From contig JARPSM010000013.1 of the NCBI GenBank assembly GCA_029782475.1, positions 1 to 34,792 on the forward strand: 34,792 nucleotides of DNA. Direction: 5' to 3'. The notes under the pieces were generated by a model. It did no database searches, was not told the DNA's origin, and saw nothing but the letters and a program-made list of their open reading frames with translations. Shown here piece by piece: positions 25,601 through 33,308 of this stretch. The translations under genes and the position numbers were made by a program. Each line of letters begins with the position of its first letter. Position 1 is the stretch's first letter. The stretch is from Nitrososphaerota archaeon (GTDB taxonomy: Archaea > Thermoproteota > Nitrososphaeria > Nitrososphaerales > Nitrosopumilaceae).

Positions 25601-25902
25601 TCTTGTGACGGATAGCCGTTTTGGGATATCTTCTTTTCAATACTTTGTAGATGTTCGTTGCTTTCAATTAATACCTCTGCTGTACGCTGATCTGTAGTTG
25701 GAGACATGAGTATTCGAACTGTATGATTTTTGTCAGAACTATTGTTTATCTTTTCAAAATAATCTACAATATTTGAAAATCCAGATATGAAAAAATATCC
25801 CACTGCAATGCTTGCCTTTTTTGTATCTGGAAGAATGTGTACTAGCTGATCCTCAAGTATGATGTTTTTATTATCAATTACCCTATCGTCAGTTATAGTC
25901 AT
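22669..25902 (-). CDS. PLD-family nuclease fused to an SF2 (SNF2-like) helicase
   Basis: The 1077-residue protein has an N-terminal phospholipase D-like nuclease domain: SIAVGYFFISGFSNI near residue 31, then LHAKVYIFE (HxK at 154-156) followed by AIVGSSNMSISGIREHSEL (the Asn). Only one HxK motif is seen, so it may work as a dimer. The helicase follows: IIVADVVGLGKSYIG (Walker A near 292-299), LVLIDESHNFRN (DESH near 367), ILLTATPLSND, and after a long insertion LISTDVLAEGVNLQTGQMVI and QRVGRIDRIGS (motif VI). It would translocate DNA and cut, as the restriction arm of the methylase gene downstream, one base away. DISARM and type I systems use related parts in other arrangements. ATG at 25902. 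Confidence 0.85.
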   Translation of the reverse strand: MTITDDRVIDNKNIILEDQLVHILPDTKKASIAVGYFFISGFSNIVDYFEKINNSSDKNHTVRILMSPTTDQRTAEVLIESNEHLQSIEKKISQNGYPSQDSINEKISDTNTKVKQSLEYMPQTDSDQDVVSKLLLMVKNEKLQVRVYTKEKLHAKVYIFELDNNQLPAVAIVGSSNMSISGIREHSELNLKTREPSDAVKLLEWFEEHWNESEPFTKELADIMANSWTGKKYQPIDVYHKALAHEFKHKFDQKTEREIIKVNTMKLFDFQKDAVIDSISSLEKYGGIIVADVVGLGKSYIGSTILKYLQERDKTNALIICPPHLIPMWEEYSDANNINAKIISRGKLGRDNFSMEKYSNCNLVLIDESHNFRNTNTKSYNMLESFMIKNNPKVILLTATPLSNDLLEIKHQLKLFPNGNETSIPPADEVGLDEFFKRFSREKLDNNKEEFRDFLHHVMIRRTRKYIIENYADKDENNKPYITVNEKRQYFPKRDMSNPEQYDIDKVYIGKYDSIEQLLGNQSLKLARYVPGKYLLPEYQNDEKYVNLFKSSASLEGLIRTSLLKRMESSVAAFADSIKHYKLGCDRFIEYLREGKMPIGKEFSKEIYDTIIDISEGEEDIDFEIPDITSKYDIKAFDIDLLQEDIINDIAKFNEIESRIPKNKEKDDEKLHKLKELIQKNIDKKILVFTESKVTAEYIGRYIKKEIKELSDKMAVVSSSSEKKMNIVRRFDPEHNPGKESIDNPISLLISTDVLAEGVNLQTGQMVINYDFHWNPTKLVQRVGRIDRIGSNHEKIEIINFLPNPKLEDSLNLKKIVESKIGKIHAIIGMGNPILTNTEQVNTDAMYAVYDERNDDILDTDDILSFQASKFETDVRQIRNTEKWQDIESLPYGIRSTVGNKMLLISCEATNPNGTAFRRYYEVGSDLNPKKTTSGIVLSKIKEYTNTESKDDAVDYNKRIKAAWEQFISDMNHVKIRQPSIKAYQKWFSTKLIEIVQRNPHTEKDISRLVKFSSNPILDRTLDTKMKNLHKSAQKGIGDMEFLAELESIYDEHIDDIRETRRDEIIKPRILYSIMVD

Positions 25903-25924
25903 GTACGGGATATTTTCTAATACA

Positions 25925-26168
25925 TTATTTAACCCATGTTAAATTTGAGAAATAAAAACCACCATTCATTGCAGATATTGATTCTGGATGCACTTCTCTG
26001 ATGATTTCGTTTGTGACAACACCGTACCAATTCTCATTTGTATACTGTCGATCAAAAGTTCTTGAATGTAGGCGGGCATCTACTGATAAACTTCATCACG
26101 TCAAGTTCCGGTGAGGTGTACGTTTGCACACATCTTCTAATAATTGATGTTTTGTGATAATTTTGCAT
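25925..26168 (-). pseudogene. Small frameshifted gene upstream of the PLD-helicase
   Basis: From ATG at 26168 one frame gives MQNYHKTSIIRRCVQTYTSP and ELDVMKFISRC. The adjacent frame carries on as VDARLHSRTFDRQYTNENWY, GVVTNEIIREVHPESISAMN and ends SNLTWVK at 25925. Both parts look coding and together make about 80 residues, so a small gene has suffered one shift near 26085. Its stop is 22 bases before the helicase start on the same strand, placing it first in the restriction-modification operon. Family unknown; a controller-like role is speculation. Confidence 0.5.
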
Positions 26169-26234
26169 TGACTAATACGATACAATCAACGATCAAAAAA
26201 TGATTATAATGATATTTACAAAAAAGGAATAGAT

Positions 26235-27674
26235 TTGTCATCCAACGCAACACAAAACCCAAAATTATTCTTTGACAAGGGCACCATTCGTATTGAAGAT
26301 AGTAAACTAATCAGAATTCCAGGTACAAAATTCGATGAAAGATCCAAAGCTCTCCGATCTTATGGTTTGAACTATTCAGAAATTGTGGAATATCTGAAAA
26401 AAAGCGGTTTGGATTTTACTGATAATGTGCCTGATTTCATACCATCGCCTGTTTTTCAAATGAGAAATTTGGAACTAAGAGACTATCAACTGCAAGCCAT
26501 ACAAAATTGGGAAAAATCATCCATGAGAGGTTGTGTCATTTTACCTACAGGTGCTGGAAAAACTGCCATAGGAATCAAAGCAATTCAAAAAGTAAATGCA
26601 TCTACACTGATAGTAGTTCCAACAATTGATTTAATGGAACAGTGGACAAACAACATTACCAAGTATCTCTCAACCGATAGTCAAAATCCTCAAGGTATTT
26701 TTGTTGGACAATTAGGGGGAGGAGAAGATAACCTTCAGGCAATCACGGTAACAACATATGATTCTGCGTATCTTCGAGCATCAACCATAGGAAATCAATT
26801 TAAATTGATAATCTTTGATGAAGTGCATCATCTGCCCGCATCTGGATACCGTTCAATTGCAGAACAATTCATTTCACCATATAGACTAGGTCTCACTGCA
26901 ACAATAGAACGAGAAGATGAATTACATGAGTTAATCCCATACCTTACTGGAGGAGTTGTGTTTCGTCTGGGGTCTCAAGAGCTCTCAGACCAAAAACACC
27001 TAGCAGAATATAGCATAAATAGAATTCAGGTTAACCTCACTCCAGAAGAACAAAAAGAATATGAGACAAACCACACAAAATTTCTAACAAATCTCAGACA
27101 GTTAGGATTCAAGGTTCCATCAATGTATAATCTCAAACGATTAATCATGATGTCCAACAAAAACAAGATTGCAAGAGAAGCAATGCTTGCAAGAAACAAA
27201 GCAAATGAGATTGCACTAAACAGTCAATCAAAGATAGATGAATTGCAAAAAATATTACAACAAAATAAAAACACAAAGACAATAATCTTTACCCAGAATA
27301 ACAAAATGGTCTATGATCTCTCAAACAGATTTCTTATTCCATACATTACCTACAAGACAATAAAGGAAGAAAGACGAGATGTTTTAGAGGGATTCAAGTC
27401 TGGCAGATACAATGCAGTTGTCACCTCGCGAGTCCTAGATGAAGGAGTAGACGTTCCTGATGCAGAATTGGGCATAATTATGAGCGGAACAGGCAGTGGA
27501 CGAGAACTGATACAGAGGTTAGGCAGAATTCTAAGGCCAAAACAAGATGGCAGAAAGGCAAGGTTAGTTGAACTGGTTTCAAAACACACACGAGAAACAA
27601 ACACCAGTGCAAAAAGAATAACTGCACTGAACAAAAATTCTACTAATCAAAATTCATCGTCCTACGGAGTGTAA
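26235..27674 (+). CDS. xpb: XPB/Rad25-type DNA helicase
   Basis: The 479-residue protein shows an N-terminal damage-recognition-like region, then LRDYQLQAIQNWEKS, ILPTGAGKTAIGIKAI (Walker A near 105), IFDEVHHLPASGYRS (DEVH near 194) and GLTATIEREDELHELIPYLT, which includes the R-E-D motif typical of XPB. The second domain ends IMSGTGSGRELIQRLGRILR. XPB opens DNA around lesions in nucleotide excision repair. The next gene is its known partner Bax1. TTG start at 26235, with ttataatga about 25-30 bases upstream as a TATA box. It is divergent from the restriction-modification operon. Confidence 0.9.
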   Translation: MSSNATQNPKLFFDKGTIRIEDSKLIRIPGTKFDERSKALRSYGLNYSEIVEYLKKSGLDFTDNVPDFIPSPVFQMRNLELRDYQLQAIQNWEKSSMRGCVILPTGAGKTAIGIKAIQKVNASTLIVVPTIDLMEQWTNNITKYLSTDSQNPQGIFVGQLGGGEDNLQAITVTTYDSAYLRASTIGNQFKLIIFDEVHHLPASGYRSIAEQFISPYRLGLTATIEREDELHELIPYLTGGVVFRLGSQELSDQKHLAEYSINRIQVNLTPEEQKEYETNHTKFLTNLRQLGFKVPSMYNLKRLIMMSNKNKIAREAMLARNKANEIALNSQSKIDELQKILQQNKNTKTIIFTQNNKMVYDLSNRFLIPYITYKTIKEERRDVLEGFKSGRYNAVVTSRVLDEGVDVPDAELGIIMSGTGSGRELIQRLGRILRPKQDGRKARLVELVSKHTRETNTSAKRITALNKNSTNQNSSSYGV

Positions 27675-27719
27675 TATGTGGTATAACAAAATAATAAAAA
27701 TAATTGGGAGACAGTTCTA

Positions 27720-29390
27720 ATGCTTTCATCTGAACTGTTACGTACTAAAATTAGCAGAGGTAAGATAACACCATTATTTTGTACTACTAACTTTGGAAAT
27801 GGTACTGATTACGAACTTGCAAACAAACTCATTGTATTTTTTACAAATGCACAAAAAAATAAACAGTGTAAAGGGAATTTACTACAAAATATTGGATTGC
27901 TTGAATCTGAATATGATTACAAACTAGTACGTGGATTCTTTGCATTGTTAGAGAGACGTTCTATTTTTAGGCGATTAAACACATCATCGTCTATTGCAAC
28001 TCCAATACTAATTAGACAGAAATTGTTTGAGGAATCCTCAAAGCAAGGTTTGGCTTTGTCGGATTCCCAGAGACAAGACATCATACAAAAAGTTGCAGAT
28101 CAGATGCATATTTCATCAGAAAATGTTGAAACGATAATGTGGAGTGATAAAGATGAGAATCTGTTATTGACACAATTTGACACCATCAGTCCCAAAGATC
28201 TAATTTTATGGTATAATCTTTCATTGTTTCAAACACTTCTTTTCAAATGCACTAGGTTGGAATTTTATGTAAAGGGTGGGTTGTATTGGAAACAAGTTCT
28301 GCGAAATGTCAAAAGATATGGTCTGATGTATAATTTGGAATATTATTCAAAGGGTATTTCAGATGATGATGGTGATGGTGGTGATGGTAGTGGTGGTTCC
28401 ATCAAATGTACTCTAGAAGGCCCTTTCAGTCTCTTCAAAATGACTGATAGGTATGGTACATCAATGGCCAAATTATTGCCCTCGATTGTAGGCACACCAA
28501 CCTGGAAAATCAATGGTTCCATAATGAAAAAAACAGATGATGGTCAAAAAATCTATTCATTTGAATTATCAAATGAAAGTACCAAAGAATTTCTTCGCTC
28601 AACAATAGAATCTCCGTACCAAAATGAGGATGATTATGTTTATGACAGTTCTACAGAAGCCACATTTGCAAAAAGGTTCCATCAGCACTTTGATCAAAAT
28701 GACAAGTTTGGATGGAAAATTTCTAGAGAACCTGACCCATTAATTGCAGATGGTAAAGCAATGATTCCTGATTTTCTTTTTGAGAGGTTTGGACGTAAAG
28801 TATATTTTGAAATTGTGGGGTTTTGGACAAAAGAATATCTTGATAGAAAAGCTGCCAAGCTAAAAGTGTTATTTGATGATGATAATAAAAGTGCGGATTT
28901 GTTGGTAGCAGTAAATTCTGAATTGGCATGTTCACAGATTGAAACAATTTCTAAAGATAAGATTTTTACTTTTCAAAAAGATGTTTCAATCAAGCCAATT
29001 TTAGAACATTTAAAAAAAATTGATGCTGAAATAATTGAAGAAAAGATTCATACCAAAATAAAACTGGATGAAAAAAACCTAGATTTAATTTCTATAAAGC
29101 AAGTTGCTCTTGAAAATTCTCTTCCAGAGGCGGCAACATTAAAGATTCTTCTGGCTGATTATCCAGATGAGTATGTTATAGCAGGAGGATATTTGGTTTC
29201 AAATAAGAAAATCAACATAATGAAGAATAATCTTGATGGAATCTCAAAGTTTGTAGAGGCTTGTAAAATCTTGACATTACAAAAAATTCCCGATTCATGT
29301 CATGCTGATTTATTATCAAAAATGGATTACGATGTAGTTTGGGAGGATTTGGATCCCAATCATGCTAAAATATCAAAACGTGCAGCATAA
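27720..29390 (+). CDS. bax1: Bax1 (DUF790) XPB-associated nuclease
   Basis: The 556-residue product begins MLSSELLRTKISRGKITPLF, the DUF790/Bax1 signature. The C-terminal half carries a PD-(D/E)XK nuclease: STEATFAKRFHQHF (Glu), FGWKISREPDPLI, MIPDFLFERFGRK (Asp) and VYFEIVGFWTKEYLDRKAAK (E..K). Bax1 binds XPB and makes the 3' incision of bubble DNA in archaeal excision repair. A Gly/Asp-rich stretch (SDDDGDGGDGSGGS, near residue 215) interrupts the usual link to the EGPFSLF block. The gene follows xpb after 45 bases in one operon. Confidence 0.9.
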   Translation: MLSSELLRTKISRGKITPLFCTTNFGNGTDYELANKLIVFFTNAQKNKQCKGNLLQNIGLLESEYDYKLVRGFFALLERRSIFRRLNTSSSIATPILIRQKLFEESSKQGLALSDSQRQDIIQKVADQMHISSENVETIMWSDKDENLLLTQFDTISPKDLILWYNLSLFQTLLFKCTRLEFYVKGGLYWKQVLRNVKRYGLMYNLEYYSKGISDDDGDGGDGSGGSIKCTLEGPFSLFKMTDRYGTSMAKLLPSIVGTPTWKINGSIMKKTDDGQKIYSFELSNESTKEFLRSTIESPYQNEDDYVYDSSTEATFAKRFHQHFDQNDKFGWKISREPDPLIADGKAMIPDFLFERFGRKVYFEIVGFWTKEYLDRKAAKLKVLFDDDNKSADLLVAVNSELACSQIETISKDKIFTFQKDVSIKPILEHLKKIDAEIIEEKIHTKIKLDEKNLDLISIKQVALENSLPEAATLKILLADYPDEYVIAGGYLVSNKKINIMKNNLDGISKFVEACKILTLQKIPDSCHADLLSKMDYDVVWEDLDPNHAKISKRAA

Positions 29391-29523
29391 TCCATTATCG
29401 TATGATTGGAAGATTGAAAAGCAACCGAATTTTACAGTATAAAAGCAACCCTGGACTTTACAGAACCTGTTTAGGTACTGTTTAAGAAATTGATCGTAAA
29501 GTTATAAAATATTCTAAAATTGA

Positions 29524-29706
29524 CTAACGTCTCTTTCTTCTTTGTCCAGGTTTGTTTTGACCTGGGTATCTACCTAGAACAAATCGTTTATTGTAGTTAC
29601 TTTTGTTTCCAACACTAGAACTAGTACCTACAATCTTTCTACCTTCAACTTTAGGAGTTTGTCCTCGTACTTTACCTGCTTTGGTAAGTGAACCGTGTGT
29701 TGCCAT
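29524..29706 (-). CDS. rps30e: Ribosomal protein S30e
   Basis: Sixty residues: MATHGSLTKAGKVRGQTPKV is the S30e start, followed by a basic tail NKRFVLGRYPGQNKPGQRRK. It belongs to the small ribosomal subunit in archaea and eukaryotes. The ATG at 29706 lies 40 bases after the stop of the radical SAM gene on the same strand; atacataaat about 25-35 bases upstream may be its own TATA box. The gap 29391-29523 contains two loose copies of aaaagcaacc...tttacag with no clear function. Confidence 0.9.
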   Translation of the reverse strand: MATHGSLTKAGKVRGQTPKVEGRKIVGTSSSVGNKSNYNKRFVLGRYPGQNKPGQRRKRR

Positions 29707-29746
29707 GATTGGAATGAGGAATTAGTGAATTTATGTATTTGGATGA

Positions 29747-31480
29747 CTACCAGTACTTGGCCTTTACAGTCTCTATGACTTTTTCGTGTTCCTTACTCTT
29801 TCTGCGTGCATATTTCTCCATAGCGCCAAGTGGAATACCTCCAAGAGATCTTGCAAGTGCGTTGAAGGCATATCTTTGTGGACCTTTTGAACCAGTCTTA
29901 GTCATGAATTTTTGAATACCATATTTGAAATTGTGTTGCCATGTCTTGTATAGAACACCCAATTGTGCAGGAGTCATTTCGCTTCCAATGTTAAAGAACT
30001 GTGATTGTTCTAGTAATCCAATTGGAACGAATGTAAGTGCAGTAGCTGTAAACATGGATTCAGGTTGTTCGTGTTCTAATTCACTGATTAATTGAATAGT
30101 TTCCCATGAATCTTCAGGAGTTTCATCATTATCAAGACCCATAATCAAAGTAAATGCTGGAATCCAATAGTTTTCATTCATTGCCTTTACACCTTCTTTT
30201 ACAACCCAATGCCATTCAGATGGATCATATGGTGCAAGTTTTCTATCAGCATATTTACCAATTAATCTAAGACTGCCAGTTTCAAGTCCCGCTTGAACAC
30301 CAATCATGTTGTCAGGACCAGCTTTCATTATTTTTGAAAGGTTTGGAAGAAGTTTTTCATCGGCTATTGCACCTGCCAATGTTCCATGTGTTGGATTTGT
30401 ATGTTCAACCCCAGTAGACATGATTGCAGTGAATAGTTCTTCCAATGCTTCTCTGTTTGGCTCCATTCCTTTTGCAGTTCTAGGATCCATTCCATAAACG
30501 AAAATATCATCACTGTGAATCCATGCAGATTTAGAACCACCTTTCTTTATGTTAACTTCAATTTCCTGTTTGACTTTTTCTGGAGAATAGTATCTTAAAG
30601 ATCTTAATGTGACATCACAAAATTTACAACCCCTACCACAACCACGCATTACTTCAACCATTCCATGCATGCTAGGCTCTACAATATTTGGAATATCTTC
30701 TAAATCAGGTCTATCCCAAAAATTTACAAATCTTCCATGTATTTTTTTCCCTTCTCTTTCAAATTCCTTAATGTTAACTTTGAAATCAGCTCTCTTTCTA
30801 AAAGGATCCATATTTTCAAAATCGCCATTAATCAAATAGTTAAAGAAGCGACCTGCATGTCCGTCAATCTCAGGTGCAATACCACCTAGCTCTCCTTCTA
30901 AAATTGCATAAATTCCAAACTCTTCAATTTTTGCCGGATCATAGTTGTATTGCCACGTTCCAGAAGCACCAGAAATTACTTTTGCTTTACTTCCAGTTCT
31001 TGCTTTTGCAGCTTTAATTCGATGATGTAATTCTGCATTGTAAAATTCATCGTAAGAAGTTTGTTTTCGCCCATAAGTAAATGTCATAGTCACTGGACCC
31101 ATTCCAAGTGGATCCATTTCATAAGTTCCAATAACTTCAGTTTCAGGACCAATGAATTTTTCAATGTGATTTGGATGAGCTACAACTACATCTTTTCGAG
31201 CAAAGCCATCACGTAGCAAACCAGCTTCTAATTTTCTCAATCCATATGGAGCATATTTTGCTGCACCATCAATATCAGGTGACCAATTACAAATAAAATC
31301 AAATAGAACTTTTGGAGTTACTTGATTTCCAAGAATTTTATACCAAAAACTCTTCTTATCTCTATTAGGATCTATTGCTGGAGCACATCCAAAAAATGTT
31401 GCAAGAGACAATCCCCTATAAGGAGACATCAAAGTTCTATCAGCTGTTAAAACTATTTTTGGAGTACCCATACCCTTCAC
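29747..31480 (-). CDS. Large radical SAM protein of unknown substrate
   Basis: The 577-residue protein has an N-terminal region (TPKIVLTADRTLMSPYRGLS, FFGCAPAIDP) and a Rossmann-like part with GGIAPEIDGHAGRFFNYLI, compatible with a B12-binding-like domain, then MVEVMRGCGRGCKFCDVTLR, the CxxxCxxC radical SAM cluster near residue 280. WIHSDDIFVYG, GVQAGLETGS and TLIMGLDNDET follow as in B12-type radical SAM enzymes. The catalysed reaction is unknown; thaumarchaea carry it as a conserved gene. Start GTG at 31480 with ttaaaataaat about 20-27 bases upstream, or ATG three codons later. Confidence 0.75.
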   Translation of the reverse strand: MKGMGTPKIVLTADRTLMSPYRGLSLATFFGCAPAIDPNRDKKSFWYKILGNQVTPKVLFDFICNWSPDIDGAAKYAPYGLRKLEAGLLRDGFARKDVVVAHPNHIEKFIGPETEVIGTYEMDPLGMGPVTMTFTYGRKQTSYDEFYNAELHHRIKAAKARTGSKAKVISGASGTWQYNYDPAKIEEFGIYAILEGELGGIAPEIDGHAGRFFNYLINGDFENMDPFRKRADFKVNIKEFEREGKKIHGRFVNFWDRPDLEDIPNIVEPSMHGMVEVMRGCGRGCKFCDVTLRSLRYYSPEKVKQEIEVNIKKGGSKSAWIHSDDIFVYGMDPRTAKGMEPNREALEELFTAIMSTGVEHTNPTHGTLAGAIADEKLLPNLSKIMKAGPDNMIGVQAGLETGSLRLIGKYADRKLAPYDPSEWHWVVKEGVKAMNENYWIPAFTLIMGLDNDETPEDSWETIQLISELEHEQPESMFTATALTFVPIGLLEQSQFFNIGSEMTPAQLGVLYKTWQHNFKYGIQKFMTKTGSKGPQRYAFNALARSLGGIPLGAMEKYARRKSKEHEKVIETVKAKYW

Positions 31481-31516
31481 GGAAAGAATTTTGTGATTTA
31501 TTTTAAACCTTGCTAG

Positions 31517-32335
31517 TCAAACTTGGTAATTTTCTAAAATTCCAGCCTTGTTTCTATGTAAATGGCCAAATTCCTTGTTTGTAGATAAATGGTCCCCATC
31601 AAACACAGTTCCGTCCCTACATGCAAGATCCTCACCCACACAACAACTACCACATATTCCAACACCACATTTCATCATTCTCTCAAGGCTCGCCTGAACA
31701 AAGATATTTCTTGAATGTGCAGATTGTACAGTTTTGTACATCATTACTTCAGGACCGCAAACATATACAGCATCATAATGGGTTTCATTGACTAATTTTT
31801 CAACTAAATCAGTTACAAATCCTTTTTCACCATAACTACCATCATCAGTTGACACCAATACACGATGTGAATTATGTTGTAAGAGATCGTTTGCTAAATC
31901 TTCAAAGAAAACTTCATCTTTTGATTTTGCACCCATTAGAACAGTAACATCATCTGAAGGTTTTACAAAAGTAAGTAATCGCATCATAGGAACAAGACCA
32001 GTTCCACCTCCAACTAACAATAATTTCCCATTTTTAACATCAAACGAATTTCCATACGGACCTCTAATTCCAATTTGTCCCCCCACTGGAATATTGAATA
32101 AACCAGTAGATGAAGGTCCATGTTTTCTAACAGTAAATGCTGCTTTTCCAGATTCTTTTGAAATCATTACACTCATTGGTAATTCATTAACACCAGGAAT
32201 CCACACCATAGCAAATTGACCCGGAAGAACATTTGGCATTATATCATCAGAAAAAATTAATGTTCTCACTGTTGGTGTTTCATCAATTACTTTTTCAATT
32301 GTGACAATTGTAGGATGATTAAGATTTCTTTGCAA
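31517..32335 (-). CDS. pyrK: Dihydroorotate dehydrogenase electron-transfer subunit PyrK
   Basis: The 272-residue product is a ferredoxin-reductase-like flavoprotein: PGQFAMVWIPGVNELPMSVM (FAD site), GIRGPYGNSFD, KLLLVGGGTGLVPMMRLL (nucleotide site), VYVCGPEVMM, and the C-terminal 2Fe-2S cluster KCGVGICGSCCVGEDLACRD with its four Cys. PyrK passes electrons from PyrD to NAD+ in UMP synthesis. It overlaps pyrD by 17 bases and is the second gene of the pair. Confidence 0.92.
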   Translation of the reverse strand: MQRNLNHPTIVTIEKVIDETPTVRTLIFSDDIMPNVLPGQFAMVWIPGVNELPMSVMISKESGKAAFTVRKHGPSSTGLFNIPVGGQIGIRGPYGNSFDVKNGKLLLVGGGTGLVPMMRLLTFVKPSDDVTVLMGAKSKDEVFFEDLANDLLQHNSHRVLVSTDDGSYGEKGFVTDLVEKLVNETHYDAVYVCGPEVMMYKTVQSAHSRNIFVQASLERMMKCGVGICGSCCVGEDLACRDGTVFDGDHLSTNKEFGHLHRNKAGILENYQV

Positions 32336-33230
32336 GACCTGCCATCTCCTTTATTGTACTGAAACCTTTTCTTTCCATGTATTGTATAATGCCTTTGTTA
32401 ATTTCATCAAAAACTCCAACCCAATTATCACCTATTGCACTTCCAAGTTGAACAGCAGATGCCCCAGCTAAGAAAAATTCAATTGCATCTTCCCATGAAG
32501 ATATTCCACCACAGCCAATGATTGGAATATCATATTGTGAAGAAATCTCATAAACACATCTTAATGCAATAGGTTTAATCGGAGTTCCAGATAATCCTCC
32601 AAATTTATTGCTAAGTATAGGACGCTGTATTTCCACATCAATGGCCATTGCTCTAACTGTGTTAATTGCAGTAATAGCATCAATTCCAGAATCTATTGCA
32701 GTGTTAACGGTATTAAGATAATTACTAGTCCCTAATCCAACTTTGGCAATTACAGGAACATTAGTAGTACTTTTTACAGTGGATACAATGGCCTTAACTA
32801 ATCCAGGATCATCGCCAACTTCTAAGCCGACTTTAGCAACATGAGGGCAAGATAAATTCAACTCAAATGCTTTGACTTTACAATTTTCAAATTCTTTTAT
32901 CATAATTTCAAAATCTTCAGGCACAGAGCCAACCAAACTTACAACTATTGGAACATCTTGATTAGGTTCAATCATTTTTGCAAAGTTTGATGCACCAGGA
33001 TTTGAGAGACCTACAGCGTTAATCCATCCGCCACCTTTTACACTAAAGATAGTAGGGTTTGGATATCCTTCCCAAGGAGCAGTACTAAGAGATTTTGTAA
33101 CGACGGCACCAGCTCCAGATGCATAAAGTCGATTAAACACATCCAATGATATGCCTAAGATTCCAGATGCCAGCATGACAGGTTTATCTAATTGAATTTG
33201 ACCTATGGAAGTTGCAATACTAGGTTCCAC
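32319..33230 (-). CDS. pyrD: Dihydroorotate dehydrogenase catalytic subunit PyrD (class 1B)
   Basis: The 303-residue protein is a TIM-barrel FMN enzyme: LDKPVMLASGILGISLDV, WINAVGLSNPGASNF, AFELNLSCPHVAKVGLEVG (with the class 1 Asn/Cys block), VPVIAKVGL, and IGCGGISSWEDAIEFFLAGA (phosphate site). It oxidises dihydroorotate to orotate, giving electrons to PyrK, encoded next. The start used is GTG at 33230 (VEPSIATSIGQIQL). The promoter region is shared divergently with nop5. Confidence 0.92.
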   Translation of the reverse strand: MEPSIATSIGQIQLDKPVMLASGILGISLDVFNRLYASGAGAVVTKSLSTAPWEGYPNPTIFSVKGGGWINAVGLSNPGASNFAKMIEPNQDVPIVVSLVGSVPEDFEIMIKEFENCKVKAFELNLSCPHVAKVGLEVGDDPGLVKAIVSTVKSTTNVPVIAKVGLGTSNYLNTVNTAIDSGIDAITAINTVRAMAIDVEIQRPILSNKFGGLSGTPIKPIALRCVYEISSQYDIPIIGCGGISSWEDAIEFFLAGASAVQLGSAIGDNWVGVFDEINKGIIQYMERKGFSTIKEMAGLAKKS

Positions 33231-33308
33231 TTTGATTAATGAACCAAGTTTCGAATATAACAGTTGATTCTGGTACCTTTTTTAAAGGTCATTTAGGATC
33301 AACTAGTC
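33231..33308. promoter_or_regulatory. Divergent promoter region of pyrD and nop5
   Basis: In 78 bases, gttatattc near 33256 on the minus strand is placed for pyrD, and ttttttaaagg (33278-33288) lies about 25 bases before the nop5 ATG. Both fit leaderless starts. Confidence 0.45.

Noticed and set aside
19528-25902. Canonical DISARM or BREX system
   Set aside because: No drmA/drmB-like, PglZ, BrxC or Lon-like gene is present, and the PLD domain is fused to the helicase.
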